DNA from: Aquibium sp. A9E412
GTDB taxonomy: Bacteria > Pseudomonadota > Alphaproteobacteria > Rhizobiales > Rhizobiaceae
Assembly (NCBI RefSeq): GCF_030398335.1
Contig: NZ_JAOAOP010000037.1
Coordinates: 1-36,887, forward strand
Direction of reading: 5' to 3'
Length of the DNA: 36,887 nucleotides
A program made the translations under genes and the position numbers. Shown one piece after another: positions 9,788-17,696 of the stretch; the stretch's first letter is position 1; every line of letters starts with the position of its first letter. Below the pieces are notes generated by a model. The model had not been told where the DNA came from, ran no database searches, and saw nothing but the letters and a program-made list of their open reading frames with translations.

Positions 9788-10360
9788 ATGGCAACCCAGC
9801 AGAAGAAGTCGGCACAGCGTCAGGGTTTCAAGACCGGCGAGCACATCGTCTATCCGGCGCACGGCGTCGGCCAGATCGTCGCCATCGAGGAACAGGAAGT
9901 GGCCGGACACAAGCTGGAGCTCTTCGTGATCGATTTCCAGAAGGACAAGATGCGCCTCAAGGTCCCCGTCGCCAAGGCGACCTCGATCGGCATGCGCAAG
10001 CTGTCGGAGACCGACTATGTCGACCGCGCCCTCAAGGTCGTGCAGGGTCGCGCGCGCGTCAAGCGCACCATGTGGTCGCGCCGCGCGCAGGAGTATGACG
10101 CCAAGATCAACTCCGGCGACCTGATCTCGATCTCGGAGGTGGTGCGCGACCTGTACCGCGCCGAGAACCAGCCGGAGCAGTCCTATTCCGAGCGCCAGCT
10201 CTACGAGGCCGCGCTCGACCGCATGGCGCGCGAGATCGCCGCGGTCAACAAGATGTCGGAGACCGAGGCGGTGCGGCTGATCGAGGTCAACCTCAACAAG
10301 GGACCGCGGCGCGGCGCCAAGGCCGACAACGAGGACACCGAGCAGGAGGAGGCGGCCTGA
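9788..10360 (+). CDS. carD: CarD/CdnL-family transcriptional regulator
   Basis: The product is 190 residues. The CarD/CdnL/TRCF RNA-polymerase-interacting domain spans about residues 14-75 (FKTGEHIVYPAHGVGQIVAI, then LELFVIDFQKDKMRLKVPV), and a helical C-terminal domain follows (about 80-165, with MWSRRAQEYDAKINSGD). In bacteria CarD/CdnL binds the polymerase beta subunit and stabilises open complexes at rRNA and growth-related promoters. The tail is acidic and Gln/Glu-rich. The start has an AGGAG site about 12 bases upstream. The gene ends in a strong terminator, so rpoH2 is transcribed separately. Confidence 0.94.
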   Translation: MATQQKKSAQRQGFKTGEHIVYPAHGVGQIVAIEEQEVAGHKLELFVIDFQKDKMRLKVPVAKATSIGMRKLSETDYVDRALKVVQGRARVKRTMWSRRAQEYDAKINSGDLISISEVVRDLYRAENQPEQSYSERQLYEAALDRMAREIAAVNKMSETEAVRLIEVNLNKGPRRGAKADNEDTEQEEAA

Positions 10361-10389
10361 GGCCCTCCACCGTACCGCTCGCCACCAAC

Positions 10390-10423
10390 AAGACCCGGCC
10401 CGCGTGCCGGGTCTTGCTTTTTT
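10390..10423 (+). terminator. Rho-independent terminator after carD
   Basis: AAGACCCGGC at 10390-10399 pairs with GCCGGGTCTT at 10406-10415 around a 6-base loop, followed by GC and six T. It is the strongest intrinsic terminator in the window. Confidence 0.9.
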
Positions 10424-10466
10424 GCGCCCGCTTCTTGCGCGGAGAAAGAAAAAACCCCCGGCGGAT

Positions 10467-10492
10467 GCAACTTTGTGCGCCGCCCACTCGTT
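10467..10492 (+). promoter_or_regulatory. Candidate EcfG/RpoE2-type promoter for rpoH2
   Basis: GCAAC at 10467-10471 and CGTT at 10489-10492 are 17 bases apart. The alphaproteobacterial general-stress sigma factor (EcfG, RpoE2 in Sinorhizobium) uses GGAAC-N16/17-CGTT, so there is one mismatch. rpoH2 is a known RpoE2 target in Sinorhizobium. It would give a leader of about 100 bases. Confidence 0.42.
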
Positions 10493-10596
10493 GGCTTCCC
10501 TTGTAACGGATAGTCTTGTCTCACGCGGCTTGACGGCAATCCGCGCACACGCGGCGAAACCTGCAGGCCATCGCAACGAGGATCGGAATCCGCGCC

Positions 10597-11481
10597 ATGG
10601 AACAGCAGACGCGAAACGCACTGGTCAAGGCGGCCATGAAGGCCCCCTACCTGGCCCGCGACGAAGAGCACGAGCTGGCGGTGCGCTGGAAGGAAAAACG
10701 CGACCAGGAAGCGCTGCACGTCATGACGATGGCGCACATGCGGCTGGTCATCGCCATGGCGGCCAAGTTCCGCCATTTCGGCCTGCCGATGAACGATCTC
10801 ATCCAGGAGGGCCATGTCGGCCTGCTGGAGGCGGCCGCCCGCTTCGAGCCCGACCGCCTGGTGCGCTTCTCGACCTATGCCTCGTGGTGGATCCGCGCCT
10901 CGATCCAGGACTACATCCTGCGCAACTGGTCGATCGTGCGCGGCGGCACCAGCTCGGCGCAGAAGGCGCTGTTCTTCAACCTGCGGCGGCTGCGCGCGCG
11001 GCTGGCACAGGGCGGCGACACGCTGCCCAGCGACAACGTCTACCGCGAGGTGGCGATGGCGCTCGGCGTGTCGGTGTCGGACGTCGCGCTGATGGATTCG
11101 CGGCTGTCGGGCCCCGACACCTCGCTCAACGCGCCGGTGATCGACGACGGCTCGGGCGCCTCGGACCGCATGGACTTCCTGGTCTCCGACAGCCCGCTGC
11201 CCGACGAGATCGTCGGCGAGACGATCGACGAGGAGCGTCGGGCCGAGTGGCTGCACACCGCGCTCGGCGCGCTCAACGAGCGCGAGCTGAAGATCATCCG
11301 CGAGCGGCGGCTGCGCGAGGACGGCGCGACGCTGGAATCGCTCGGCGAGCGGCTCGGCATTTCCAAGGAGCGGGTGCGCCAGATCGAAAGCCGGGCGCTC
11401 GAGAAGCTGCGCAGCGCGCTGGTCAGCCAGCGGCCCGAGATGGCCGGCGATCACGCGGCGGCGCTTCGGCCGGGCGCCTGA
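10597..11481 (+). CDS. rpoH2: RNA polymerase sigma-32-type factor RpoH2
   Basis: This 294-residue alternative sigma factor has region 2 (LIQEGHVGLLEAAARFEPDR, then FSTYASWWIRASIQDYIL), region 4 (GERLGISKERVRQIESRALEKL) and the RpoH box QKALFFNLRR at residues 122-131, which separates heat-shock sigma factors from RpoD and RpoS. The C-terminal tail is short. The position next to carD and fdxA is that of the second rhizobial RpoH, which serves oxidative and stationary-phase stress more than heat shock, so RpoH2 is preferred over RpoH1 on synteny. The start at 10597 fits the family N-terminus MEQQTRNALVKAAMKAPYL. Confidence 0.9.
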   Translation: MEQQTRNALVKAAMKAPYLARDEEHELAVRWKEKRDQEALHVMTMAHMRLVIAMAAKFRHFGLPMNDLIQEGHVGLLEAAARFEPDRLVRFSTYASWWIRASIQDYILRNWSIVRGGTSSAQKALFFNLRRLRARLAQGGDTLPSDNVYREVAMALGVSVSDVALMDSRLSGPDTSLNAPVIDDGSGASDRMDFLVSDSPLPDEIVGETIDEERRAEWLHTALGALNERELKIIRERRLREDGATLESLGERLGISKERVRQIESRALEKLRSALVSQRPEMAGDHAAALRPGA

Positions 11482-11494
11482 GACCCGGCGCCGG

Positions 11495-11511
11495 GGACCG
11501 CGCCGCGGTCC
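11495..11511. terminator. Weak hairpin after rpoH2
   Basis: GGACCG and CGGTCC flank a 5-base centre 14 bases after the rpoH2 stop, with no T-run. The remaining bases to 11725, between convergent rpoH2 and the peptidase, show nothing else I can name. Confidence 0.3.
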
Positions 11512-11725
11512 TCGGCCGACACGACGGTGCCTTGCCGATCTCCCGGCGGGCCGGCGGCGGATAGCTGTCGAAGGCTGCCAGACCCAGCCTCGCACGGCCG
11601 CGCGCGGCGGCTTTCTCAGCCATTCATGCGGAACCCGGCCTTTGCCGGCTGCGGACGGCGCCGCGGTCCGTCGCATCGCTGCCGGCGCATCTCGGCGAGG
11701 TCCGGCGCCCCGGCCGGGAACGCTC

Positions 11726-13228
11726 TCAGCGGTCGGTGACGATCTTCACCCGGTCGCCGGCCGACAGCGTCGCCCCGGGACCCAGTGCGTTGAGCAGCCG
11801 GAACAGCTCCAGCTTGCGGTCCATGCCCACCATCTGCGCGGCGAGCGTGCCGACCGTCTGGCCGGGGCGCACGGTGACGACGCGCACGCGCAGCGGCCGC
11901 AGCGCCTGGCGCTCGCGCGCGTCGAGCAGGCGGAAGCTTGCCGCCACCTCGCCGGCGACGTCCTCGAGCCGGTCGCTCGACAGCGGCGCCGCCGTCAGCA
12001 GGCGATAGACCTGGTCGCCGGCGCGCACCACCGTGATGGAAAACTGCCAGCCGTCGGCCCGCGCGCGGGCGGTCGCCGCCTCGTTGCCGTTGAGCTCGAT
12101 GGCGCGCACGCTGCCCGGTTCGAGGCCGGCGACCCAGCCGCTGGTGATGTAGTCGGTGAGCGCCGTGCGGCGCGACAGCGACACGCCGTCGAAGCGGATC
12201 GCCACCTCGCCCGGCCCGGTCGCGGTGACCGCCGCCGCGGCGTTGTCGATGACGAAGCTCGGCGGCACGCGGAAGGCCACGCCGAGGCCGGGATGCAGGA
12301 AATCGCGGCCGCGCACGAAGCCCTCTTCCGGCGTGTCGCCGAACAGCATGCCGTCGATGCCGGCGAGAAACCCGTCGCGGTCGCGCGCGCCGGCCTCGCC
12401 GGGCTGGCCGAAGGCGCGCGCATGGCGCTTGGCCAGCTCGATGCGCTGCGGCGCGTTGGGGTGCGTGGCCAAAAAGTCGAGACTGGCGTCGTCGCCGCTG
12501 ACGCTGCGGAAATCGGCATAGGCGGCCATCGACTGCAGGAAGCGGGCGGCGGCGAACGGGTCGTAGCCGACGCGGCCCATGGTGCGGATGCCGATCGCGT
12601 CGGCCTGCAGCTCCTGGTTGCGCGAGAACTGCGCCAGCCGCAGCTTGCCGCGCACCAGCGCGGCGCGCGCCACCGGGCTGCCGCCCAGCACCTCGTTGAC
12701 GACCTGCGAGGCGAGGATCTCCTCCGCCTCCTTCTGCTGCCGCTCCAGCCCGTGATTGGCCGTCACATGCGCCATCTCGTGCGCCAGCACGGCGGCCAGC
12801 TCGGCCGAATCGTTGGCCAGCGCCAGCAGGCCGCGGGTCACGTAGAGATAGCCGCCGGGCAGCGCGAAGGCGTTGACGTTGGGCGAATCGAGGATGGTGA
12901 TGCGGTACGCCTGGTCCGGGTTCTCCGGGTCGAGCGTCAGCTTGCCCACCACCTTGGCGACGACGCGCTCCAGCTTGGCATCGGAGTACTCGCCGCCATA
13001 GGTGGCCAGGATGCGCGGATGCTGCTCGCGCGCCACCTTGGCCAGCCGGTCGTTGCGGGTGACCGTGTCGACGGTGATCGGGTTCGACGAGGGGGCGAAG
13101 TCGCCGCTGTCGAGCCCGACCATCTGGCAGCCGGCGAGCACGGCGCCGAGCGCGACGACCGCGCCGGCGGCGCGCAGACGCCGCAGCGCCGCGCCGGGGC
13201 GGCGGAGAACCGGAAGCGGGATCGACAT
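11726..13228 (-). CDS. M48-family metallopeptidase, predicted lipoprotein
   Basis: The product is 500 residues. A signal sequence ends in a lipobox, LAGC with Cys34, so the protein is probably lipid-anchored in the periplasm. The M48 zinc site is HEMAH at residues 150-154, with the third ligand in NQELQAD. The BepA/YfgC-like block includes PNVNAFALPGGYLYVTRGLL. Beyond the peptidase a separate C-terminal part ends in a LysM-like segment (VTVRPGQTVGTLAAQMVG, with LSAGDRVKIV), which could bind peptidoglycan. Likely work is quality control of outer-membrane proteins or general periplasmic proteolysis, by family. It follows thiQ by 137 bases on the same strand and probably has its own promoter. 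Confidence 0.88.
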   Translation of the reverse strand: MSIPLPVLRRPGAALRRLRAAGAVVALGAVLAGCQMVGLDSGDFAPSSNPITVDTVTRNDRLAKVAREQHPRILATYGGEYSDAKLERVVAKVVGKLTLDPENPDQAYRITILDSPNVNAFALPGGYLYVTRGLLALANDSAELAAVLAHEMAHVTANHGLERQQKEAEEILASQVVNEVLGGSPVARAALVRGKLRLAQFSRNQELQADAIGIRTMGRVGYDPFAAARFLQSMAAYADFRSVSGDDASLDFLATHPNAPQRIELAKRHARAFGQPGEAGARDRDGFLAGIDGMLFGDTPEEGFVRGRDFLHPGLGVAFRVPPSFVIDNAAAAVTATGPGEVAIRFDGVSLSRRTALTDYITSGWVAGLEPGSVRAIELNGNEAATARARADGWQFSITVVRAGDQVYRLLTAAPLSSDRLEDVAGEVAASFRLLDARERQALRPLRVRVVTVRPGQTVGTLAAQMVGMDRKLELFRLLNALGPGATLSAGDRVKIVTDR

Positions 13229-13298
13229 GGCAGACAGTGTCGCGCTCCTTCGCGAGGCGGCGGCCGGTGCGGCCGGACAGGGGACGGACCGTCGCCAG

Positions 13299-13326
13299 CC
13301 AATAGCCGATGCGCCGTAACGCGCAA
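13299..13326 (-). promoter_or_regulatory. Candidate promoter for the M48 peptidase
   Basis: On the minus strand TTGCGC (complement of 13321-13326) and TATTGG (complement of 13299-13304) are 16 bases apart, about 70 bases before the start. Confidence 0.3.
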
Positions 13327-13365
13327 GGGCCCTCGCGGCGACCGCCCGAAAGCTATTTCCCCCAT

Positions 13366-14154
13366 TTAAGGCGTCTTCCGGGCAATTCCATGATCGCGAT
13401 CATTCTCGCGCGGCCGCGCGACATCGATGCGACGGTCGCCGAGATAGCGCGAGAAGGCCTGCGGCCCGCCGCCTGACAGGAAGGTCGCGGCCGCGCCGGT
13501 GCCGGCCACCGTGCCGTCGGCCAGGAACAGGATCGAGCCGGCGAGCCGCGCGGCATCCTCGGGCTGGTGCGTGGCCATCAGCACCGTCATGCGCCGCTCG
13601 GCGTGCAGTTCGGCGACCAGCGCCAGCATCTCCTGGCGCAGCGCCGGCCCGAGCGAGGCGAAGGGCTCGTCGAGCAGCAGCACCGGCCGGTCGCGCACCA
13701 GGACGCGGGCGAGCGCGACGCGCTGGCGCTCGCCGCCCGACAGCGCCTGCGGCAGCCGCGCCGCCTTGCCGGCCAGGCCGACACGCTCGATCGCCCCGGC
13801 CACCGCCTGCCGGTCGGCCGCGTCGAGCCTGAGCGCCGGCGAGCGGCCGAGCCCGACATTGGCGGCGACGTCGAGATGGGCGAACAGGTTGTTCTCCTGA
13901 AACACCATGGAGACCGGCCGGCGCGCCGGCGGCAGCCCGGTGACGTCGCTATCGCCGATCAGGATGCGCCCCGACGCCGGCGTCTCGAAGCCGGCGATGA
14001 GCGCCAGCAGGGTCGACTTGCCGGCGCCGCTCGGCCCCATCACGGCGACGATCTCGGCCGCCTCGACGGCCGCGTCGAAACGCACCGGCGCGCCGCCGGG
14101 ATAGGCGAAGCGCACCGCATCGAGGCGGATGGCGGCACCGGCTGGTCCGGTCAT
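13366..14154 (-). CDS. thiQ: Thiamine ABC transporter ATP-binding protein ThiQ
   Basis: The product is 262 residues, about 30 longer than E. coli ThiQ, the excess being a C-terminal tail. Walker A is GPSGAGKST at 40-48, the Q-loop region is VFQENNLF at 84-91, the signature is LSGGERQ at 138-144 and Walker B is LLLDEP at 159-164. It powers thiamine (and TPP) uptake with ThiP and ThiB. The ATG at 14154 overlaps the thiP stop as ATGA (14151-14154), which signals translational coupling. The same frame stays open far upstream, but only as a shadow of thiP. Confidence 0.93.
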   Translation of the reverse strand: MTGPAGAAIRLDAVRFAYPGGAPVRFDAAVEAAEIVAVMGPSGAGKSTLLALIAGFETPASGRILIGDSDVTGLPPARRPVSMVFQENNLFAHLDVAANVGLGRSPALRLDAADRQAVAGAIERVGLAGKAARLPQALSGGERQRVALARVLVRDRPVLLLDEPFASLGPALRQEMLALVAELHAERRMTVLMATHQPEDAARLAGSILFLADGTVAGTGAAATFLSGGGPQAFSRYLGDRRIDVARPRENDRDHGIARKTP

Positions 14155-15788
14155 CGCGCGCGGGCGAGGCGGTCGGAGACGATCATCAGCGCCAGACACA
14201 GCATGCCGAGCAAAAGTGCAAGCCCCGCGGCGTCGGCCGTGCGGTAGCTCGCCATGCGCGCCAGCAGCAGATAGGGCAGCGTCTCCACCGCATCGCTGCC
14301 GAACAGCGCGATTACACCGAGGTCGCCGAGCGACAGCGCCATGGCGAAGGCGTAGGCCATCGCCATCGGCCGGCGCAGCGACGGCCAGTCGATCAGCCGG
14401 AGCCGCGTCCAGCCGGCGATGCCGAGCGACAGGCACAGCCGCTCGTGCCGGGCGCTCGCCGCGTCGTAGGCCGGCCGGATGGCGCGCACGGCGAAGGGCA
14501 TCGCCATCGCGGCGTTGACGGTCACCACCATCACCGGGGCGAAGGCGAAGACGTCGCCGGCCTCGCGCAGCAGGATGAACCAGCCCGCGCCGATGACCAG
14601 CGGCGGCACCACCAGAACCAGGCCGGCGCCGGCGTCGGTGGCGCGCTCGAAGAGCGTAGGCGCCGCCAGCGGCCCGCGGGCGAGCTCCAGCGCACGGCGC
14701 GCCGCCACCAGCGCGAAGGCGAGCACCAGGCACAGCGCGGCGGCCAGCGCCGACAGCACCAGGCTGGTCGCGGTGGCGCGACGCACCGCCGCCTCGCCGG
14801 CGAGACGCATGAGGTCGGCGCCGAGCCCGGCGAGCACGGTGGCCGCCATCGGCCCGGCGACGAAGACCAGCGCGGCGGCGATCAGCGCCAAGTTGGCGGC
14901 GCTTTCGGCGGGCCGCCGCGTCACCGGCCGGCGCGGCGCCACCGGCAGGCTGGCGTCGCCGGTCATCGCCGCGCCGAGCCGGGCGAGCGCCAGGACGACG
15001 ACGGCCGTCAGCGCGACCTGCACCAGCGTCAGCGCCAGCGCCCGGGCGGGATCGAAATCGAAGCGCAGCGCCTGGTAGATCGCCACCTCCAGCGTGGTGG
15101 CGCGCGGCCCGCCGCCGAGCGTCAGCACGATGGTGAAGGAGGTCGCGCACAGCATGAAGACGAGGCCGGCCACGCCGGGCAGCGCGGCGCGCAGCGCCGG
15201 CCACTCGACGAAGCGGAAGGAGGCGCGCCCGCCCATGCCGAGCTGGGCGGCGAGCCGCCACTGGTCGTTGGGCACCGATTCCAGGCTTTCCAGGAGCAGC
15301 CGGGTGGCGAGCGGCAGGTTGAAGAAGACGTGCGCCACCAGGATGCCGGCGAGCCCGTAGATGCCGGGCCAGCCGGTGCGGCCGAGGCCCTCCAGAAGCT
15401 CGGCGAGGAAGCCGGCCCGGCCATAGAGCGCCAGCACGCCGAGCGCGGCGACGATCGCCGGCAGGGCGAGCGGCACGGCGAAGAGCTGCAGGATCAGCGC
15501 CCGGCCGGGCAGCCGCGGATGGCGCGCCAGCGCGCGCGCCACGAACAGCGCCGGCAGCACCGACAGAAGCGTCGACAGCAGCGCCTGCCACAGCGTGAAG
15601 CGGGCGACGCGCAGCAGATAGGGGTCGAAGGCGTCGAGCGCGCCGCCCCAGTCGTCGGCCGCAGCGTAGGCCAGCCCGAGGCCGGCGCCGCCGATCAGCG
15701 CCGCCAGCCCTGCCAGCGCGGTCGCGCCGGCGGCGGCGCGGCCGCCGACCGGCACGGCGCGCCTCAGCGGCTCATCACCGCGAGCCAT
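14151..15788 (-). CDS. thiP: Thiamine ABC transporter permease ThiP
   Basis: This 545-residue integral inner-membrane protein has two fused permease halves and about 12 hydrophobic segments, the ThiP architecture. Each half carries an EAA-type ATPase contact loop: [20 protein letters not shown] in the first, and the segment around [20 protein letters not shown] in the second. It forms the channel for thiamine delivered by ThiB. Its assigned start at 15788 overlaps the end of thiB by 25 bases, and its stop overlaps the thiQ start. A start slightly further in cannot be excluded. Confidence 0.93.
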   Translation of the reverse strand: MARGDEPLRRAVPVGGRAAAGATALAGLAALIGGAGLGLAYAAADDWGGALDAFDPYLLRVARFTLWQALLSTLLSVLPALFVARALARHPRLPGRALILQLFAVPLALPAIVAALGVLALYGRAGFLAELLEGLGRTGWPGIYGLAGILVAHVFFNLPLATRLLLESLESVPNDQWRLAAQLGMGGRASFRFVEWPALRAALPGVAGLVFMLCATSFTIVLTLGGGPRATTLEVAIYQALRFDFDPARALALTLVQVALTAVVVLALARLGAAMTGDASLPVAPRRPVTRRPAESAANLALIAAALVFVAGPMAATVLAGLGADLMRLAGEAAVRRATATSLVLSALAAALCLVLAFALVAARRALELARGPLAAPTLFERATDAGAGLVLVVPPLVIGAGWFILLREAGDVFAFAPVMVVTVNAAMAMPFAVRAIRPAYDAASARHERLCLSLGIAGWTRLRLIDWPSLRRPMAMAYAFAMALSLGDLGVIALFGSDAVETLPYLLLARMASYRTADAAGLALLLGMLCLALMIVSDRLARAR

Positions 15789-16777
15789 TCATCGATCCAG
15801 GCCTTGCGGTTCTCGGCCACCGTCTCCGGCGACAGGATCAGCGTCTCGGCCGGCTCGACGAGGTCGGAGAAGGCCGGGTCGAGCGGCTCGGAGATCTCGC
15901 CGGCCGGGTACATCCAGTTGGTCTCCGGGATCGCGTCCTGGAAGCCCGGTCCGGTCATGAAGGCGAGGAATTCGGCGGCCAGCGGATTGTCGGCCGCCTT
16001 CACCGTGCGCGCGGCGAGCTCGATCTGCAGGTAGTGGCCCTCCTCGAAGGCGGCCGCGGCGTAGCGGTCGGTGCCCTCGGCGATGCGGTGATAGGCCGTC
16101 GAGGTGGTGTAGGACAGCACCATCGGCACCTCGCCCTGGGTGAACAGGCCGTAGGACTCGCTCCAGCCCGGCGTCACGGTCAGCACATTGTCCTCGAGCG
16201 CGGCCCAGGCGTCGGCCGCCTCGTCGCCGAACACCGCCTTCATCCACAGCAGCAGGCCGAGGCCGGGCGTCGAGGTGCGCGGGTCCTGGATGGCGATCTT
16301 CAGCTCCGGGCCGGCCGCGACCAGCTCGGCCAGGCTCTGCGGCGGCGTGTCGATCGCCTCGGTGTCGTACATGAAGGCGAAATAGCCGTAGTCGTAGGGC
16401 ACGAAGGTCGCGTCGTCCCAGCCGCCCGGCACGTCGACCCGGTCGAGCGCGATGTCGTGCGGCGCGAACAGGCCGGTCTCGCGCGCCGCCTGCATCAGGT
16501 TGGTGTCGAGGCCGAGCACGATGTCGGCGTCGGTGTTCTCGCCCTCCAGCCGGACGCGGTTGAGCATCGCCACGCCGTCGGCCACGGTGACGAACGCGAT
16601 GTCGCAGCCGCATTCGGCCTCGAAGGCCTCTTCGACCAGCGGGCCGGGGCCCCAGTCGGCGGTGAAGCTGTCATAGGTGTAGACGGTCAGCGTCGCGTCC
16701 TGCGCGGCGGCCGGCAGGGCGAGCGTCGCGCCGGCGAGCGCGGCGGCGGTGAGGGACAAGACGGTGTTGCGCGGCAT
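15764..16777 (-). CDS. thiB: Thiamine-binding periplasmic protein ThiB
   Basis: The product is 337 residues. A Sec signal peptide ([20 protein letters not shown], then LPAAAQ) is followed by a type 2 periplasmic binding fold starting [17 protein letters not shown], the standard ThiB N-terminus. Other family strings are [27 protein letters not shown] and [14 protein letters not shown]. The start at 16777 is decided by an AAGGAGG ribosome site (complement of 16783-16789) placed 6 bases upstream; a longer frame from 16804 would bury that site in the coding sequence. Translation is predicted to be controlled by the TPP riboswitch at 16831-16948. Confidence 0.94.
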   Translation of the reverse strand: MPRNTVLSLTAAALAGATLALPAAAQDATLTVYTYDSFTADWGPGPLVEEAFEAECGCDIAFVTVADGVAMLNRVRLEGENTDADIVLGLDTNLMQAARETGLFAPHDIALDRVDVPGGWDDATFVPYDYGYFAFMYDTEAIDTPPQSLAELVAAGPELKIAIQDPRTSTPGLGLLLWMKAVFGDEAADAWAALEDNVLTVTPGWSESYGLFTQGEVPMVLSYTTSTAYHRIAEGTDRYAAAAFEEGHYLQIELAARTVKAADNPLAAEFLAFMTGPGFQDAIPETNWMYPAGEISEPLDPAFSDLVEPAETLILSPETVAENRKAWIDEWLAVMSR

Positions 16778-16819
16778 CGGCGCCTCCTTGGTTTCGCGTT
16801 GCAAGGGAATGAGGCGCCG
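16778..16819 (-). promoter_or_regulatory. Ribosome-site-sequestering hairpin, riboswitch expression platform
   Basis: In the transcript CGGCGCCTC (complement of 16811-16819) pairs perfectly with GAGGCGCCG (complement of 16778-16786). The second arm contains most of the AAGGAGG ribosome site of thiB, so this hairpin would block translation. It lies between the TPP aptamer and the start codon with a 24-base loop. Translational control is inference. Confidence 0.6.
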
Positions 16820-16830
16820 TGTGACGAGCG

Positions 16831-16948
16831 TCTAATCCCTCCGCCGGTGTTAACCGGATCAGGTTCAGCGGGTTGGCCGGACCGTCCGCGGACGGTCCCG
16901 TGGTGCCTCTCAGCCGGCTGCGCTGCGCGCTGCCGGCACCCCGTTAGA
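16831..16948 (-). ncRNA. TPP (THI-box) riboswitch
   Basis: Read on the minus strand, the conserved THI-box parts occur in order: GGGGTGCC (complement of 16935-16942), CTGAGA, then CTGAACCTGATCCGGTTAA and the closing GGAGGGATTAGA. P1 is formed by TCTAA (16944-16948) and TTAGA (16831-16835). An optional P3a arm is present as a perfect stem GGACCGTC/GACGGTCC. It senses thiamine pyrophosphate and controls thiBPQ. Confidence 0.96.
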
Positions 16949-16956
16949 GCGCGGCC

Positions 16957-16985
16957 ACCCTAGAGGCTGGGGCCGGGACGCGCAA
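16957..16985 (-). promoter_or_regulatory. Promoter for the thiBPQ operon
   Basis: TTGCGC (complement of 16980-16985) and TAGGGT (complement of 16957-16962) are exactly 17 bases apart, and the expected start falls at the 5' edge of the riboswitch. Confidence 0.5.
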
Positions 16986-17047
16986 GCGCCGGCAGCGCGC
17001 GCGATGCGGCTTCCGCTGGCGCGGGCAGGCGTGATAAGGCCGCCGGC

Positions 17048-17692
17048 ATGACACGTTTCACCATCCTGCTCGGCGGCGATCTGGAGGCGACGCCGCGGCT
17101 GCGCGCCCAGGTCGCCGGCACGCGCGTGATCGCCGCCGATTCGGGCATACGCCACGCCCGGCCGCTCGGCCTGGTGCCGGAGCTCTGGCTCGGCGATTTC
17201 GATTCCGTGCCGCCGGCGGCGCTCGGCAGCCACAACGGCGTGCGTCGCGAGGTCTATCCGCAGGACAAGGACGAGACCGACGGCGAGCTGGCGATCGCCG
17301 CCGCCCGGCGCGAGGGGGCCGATGCGCTGGTCATGGCCGGCGCCTTCGGCGGGCCGCGCGCCGACCACGGCCATCTGCATCTGGCGCAGGCGCTGAAGCT
17401 TGCTGCCGAGGGCACGGCGGTGATGCTGTCGAGCGGCACGCAGGAGGGCTGGCCGCTGCTGGCCGGCGACGATCGGGGCTTCGACTTCGCCGACGGCACG
17501 CTGTTTTCCGTCGTCGCCTTCTCGCAGCTCGAGGGGCTGACGGTGAGCGGCGCGAAATGGCCGCTCGATGCCGTCACCGTGCCGTTCGGCTCGTCGCTGA
17601 CGATCTCCAACGCGGTCAGCGGCACGCTGCGCGTGGCGCTCGGCGCGGGCCGCGCCATCGTGCTGGCGCAGCTCGGCCACGCGGCGGGCTGA
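17048..17692 (+). CDS. thiN: Thiamine pyrophosphokinase (thiamine diphosphokinase)
   Basis: The product is 214 residues. It transfers pyrophosphate from ATP to thiamine to make TPP. Family motifs are present: ADSGIRHA, the metal-binding GDFDSVP, DKDETDGELA and GAFGGPRADH, followed by the C-terminal beta-rich domain with FSVVAFSQLEGLTVSGAKWP. It is divergent from the thiamine importer operon and separated from its promoter by only about 60 bases. Import and activation therefore sit back to back, and its product is the riboswitch ligand. The gene itself has no riboswitch that I can see. The next gene starts 4 bases after its stop. Confidence 0.93.
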   Translation: MTRFTILLGGDLEATPRLRAQVAGTRVIAADSGIRHARPLGLVPELWLGDFDSVPPAALGSHNGVRREVYPQDKDETDGELAIAAARREGADALVMAGAFGGPRADHGHLHLAQALKLAAEGTAVMLSSGTQEGWPLLAGDDRGFDFADGTLFSVVAFSQLEGLTVSGAKWPLDAVTVPFGSSLTISNAVSGTLRVALGAGRAIVLAQLGHAAG

Positions 17693-17696
17693 GCCG

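Noticed and set aside
9607-10098. Open frame overlapping the carD leader and gene start
   Set aside because: It lies out of frame with carD, is Arg/Gly-rich and has no family features.
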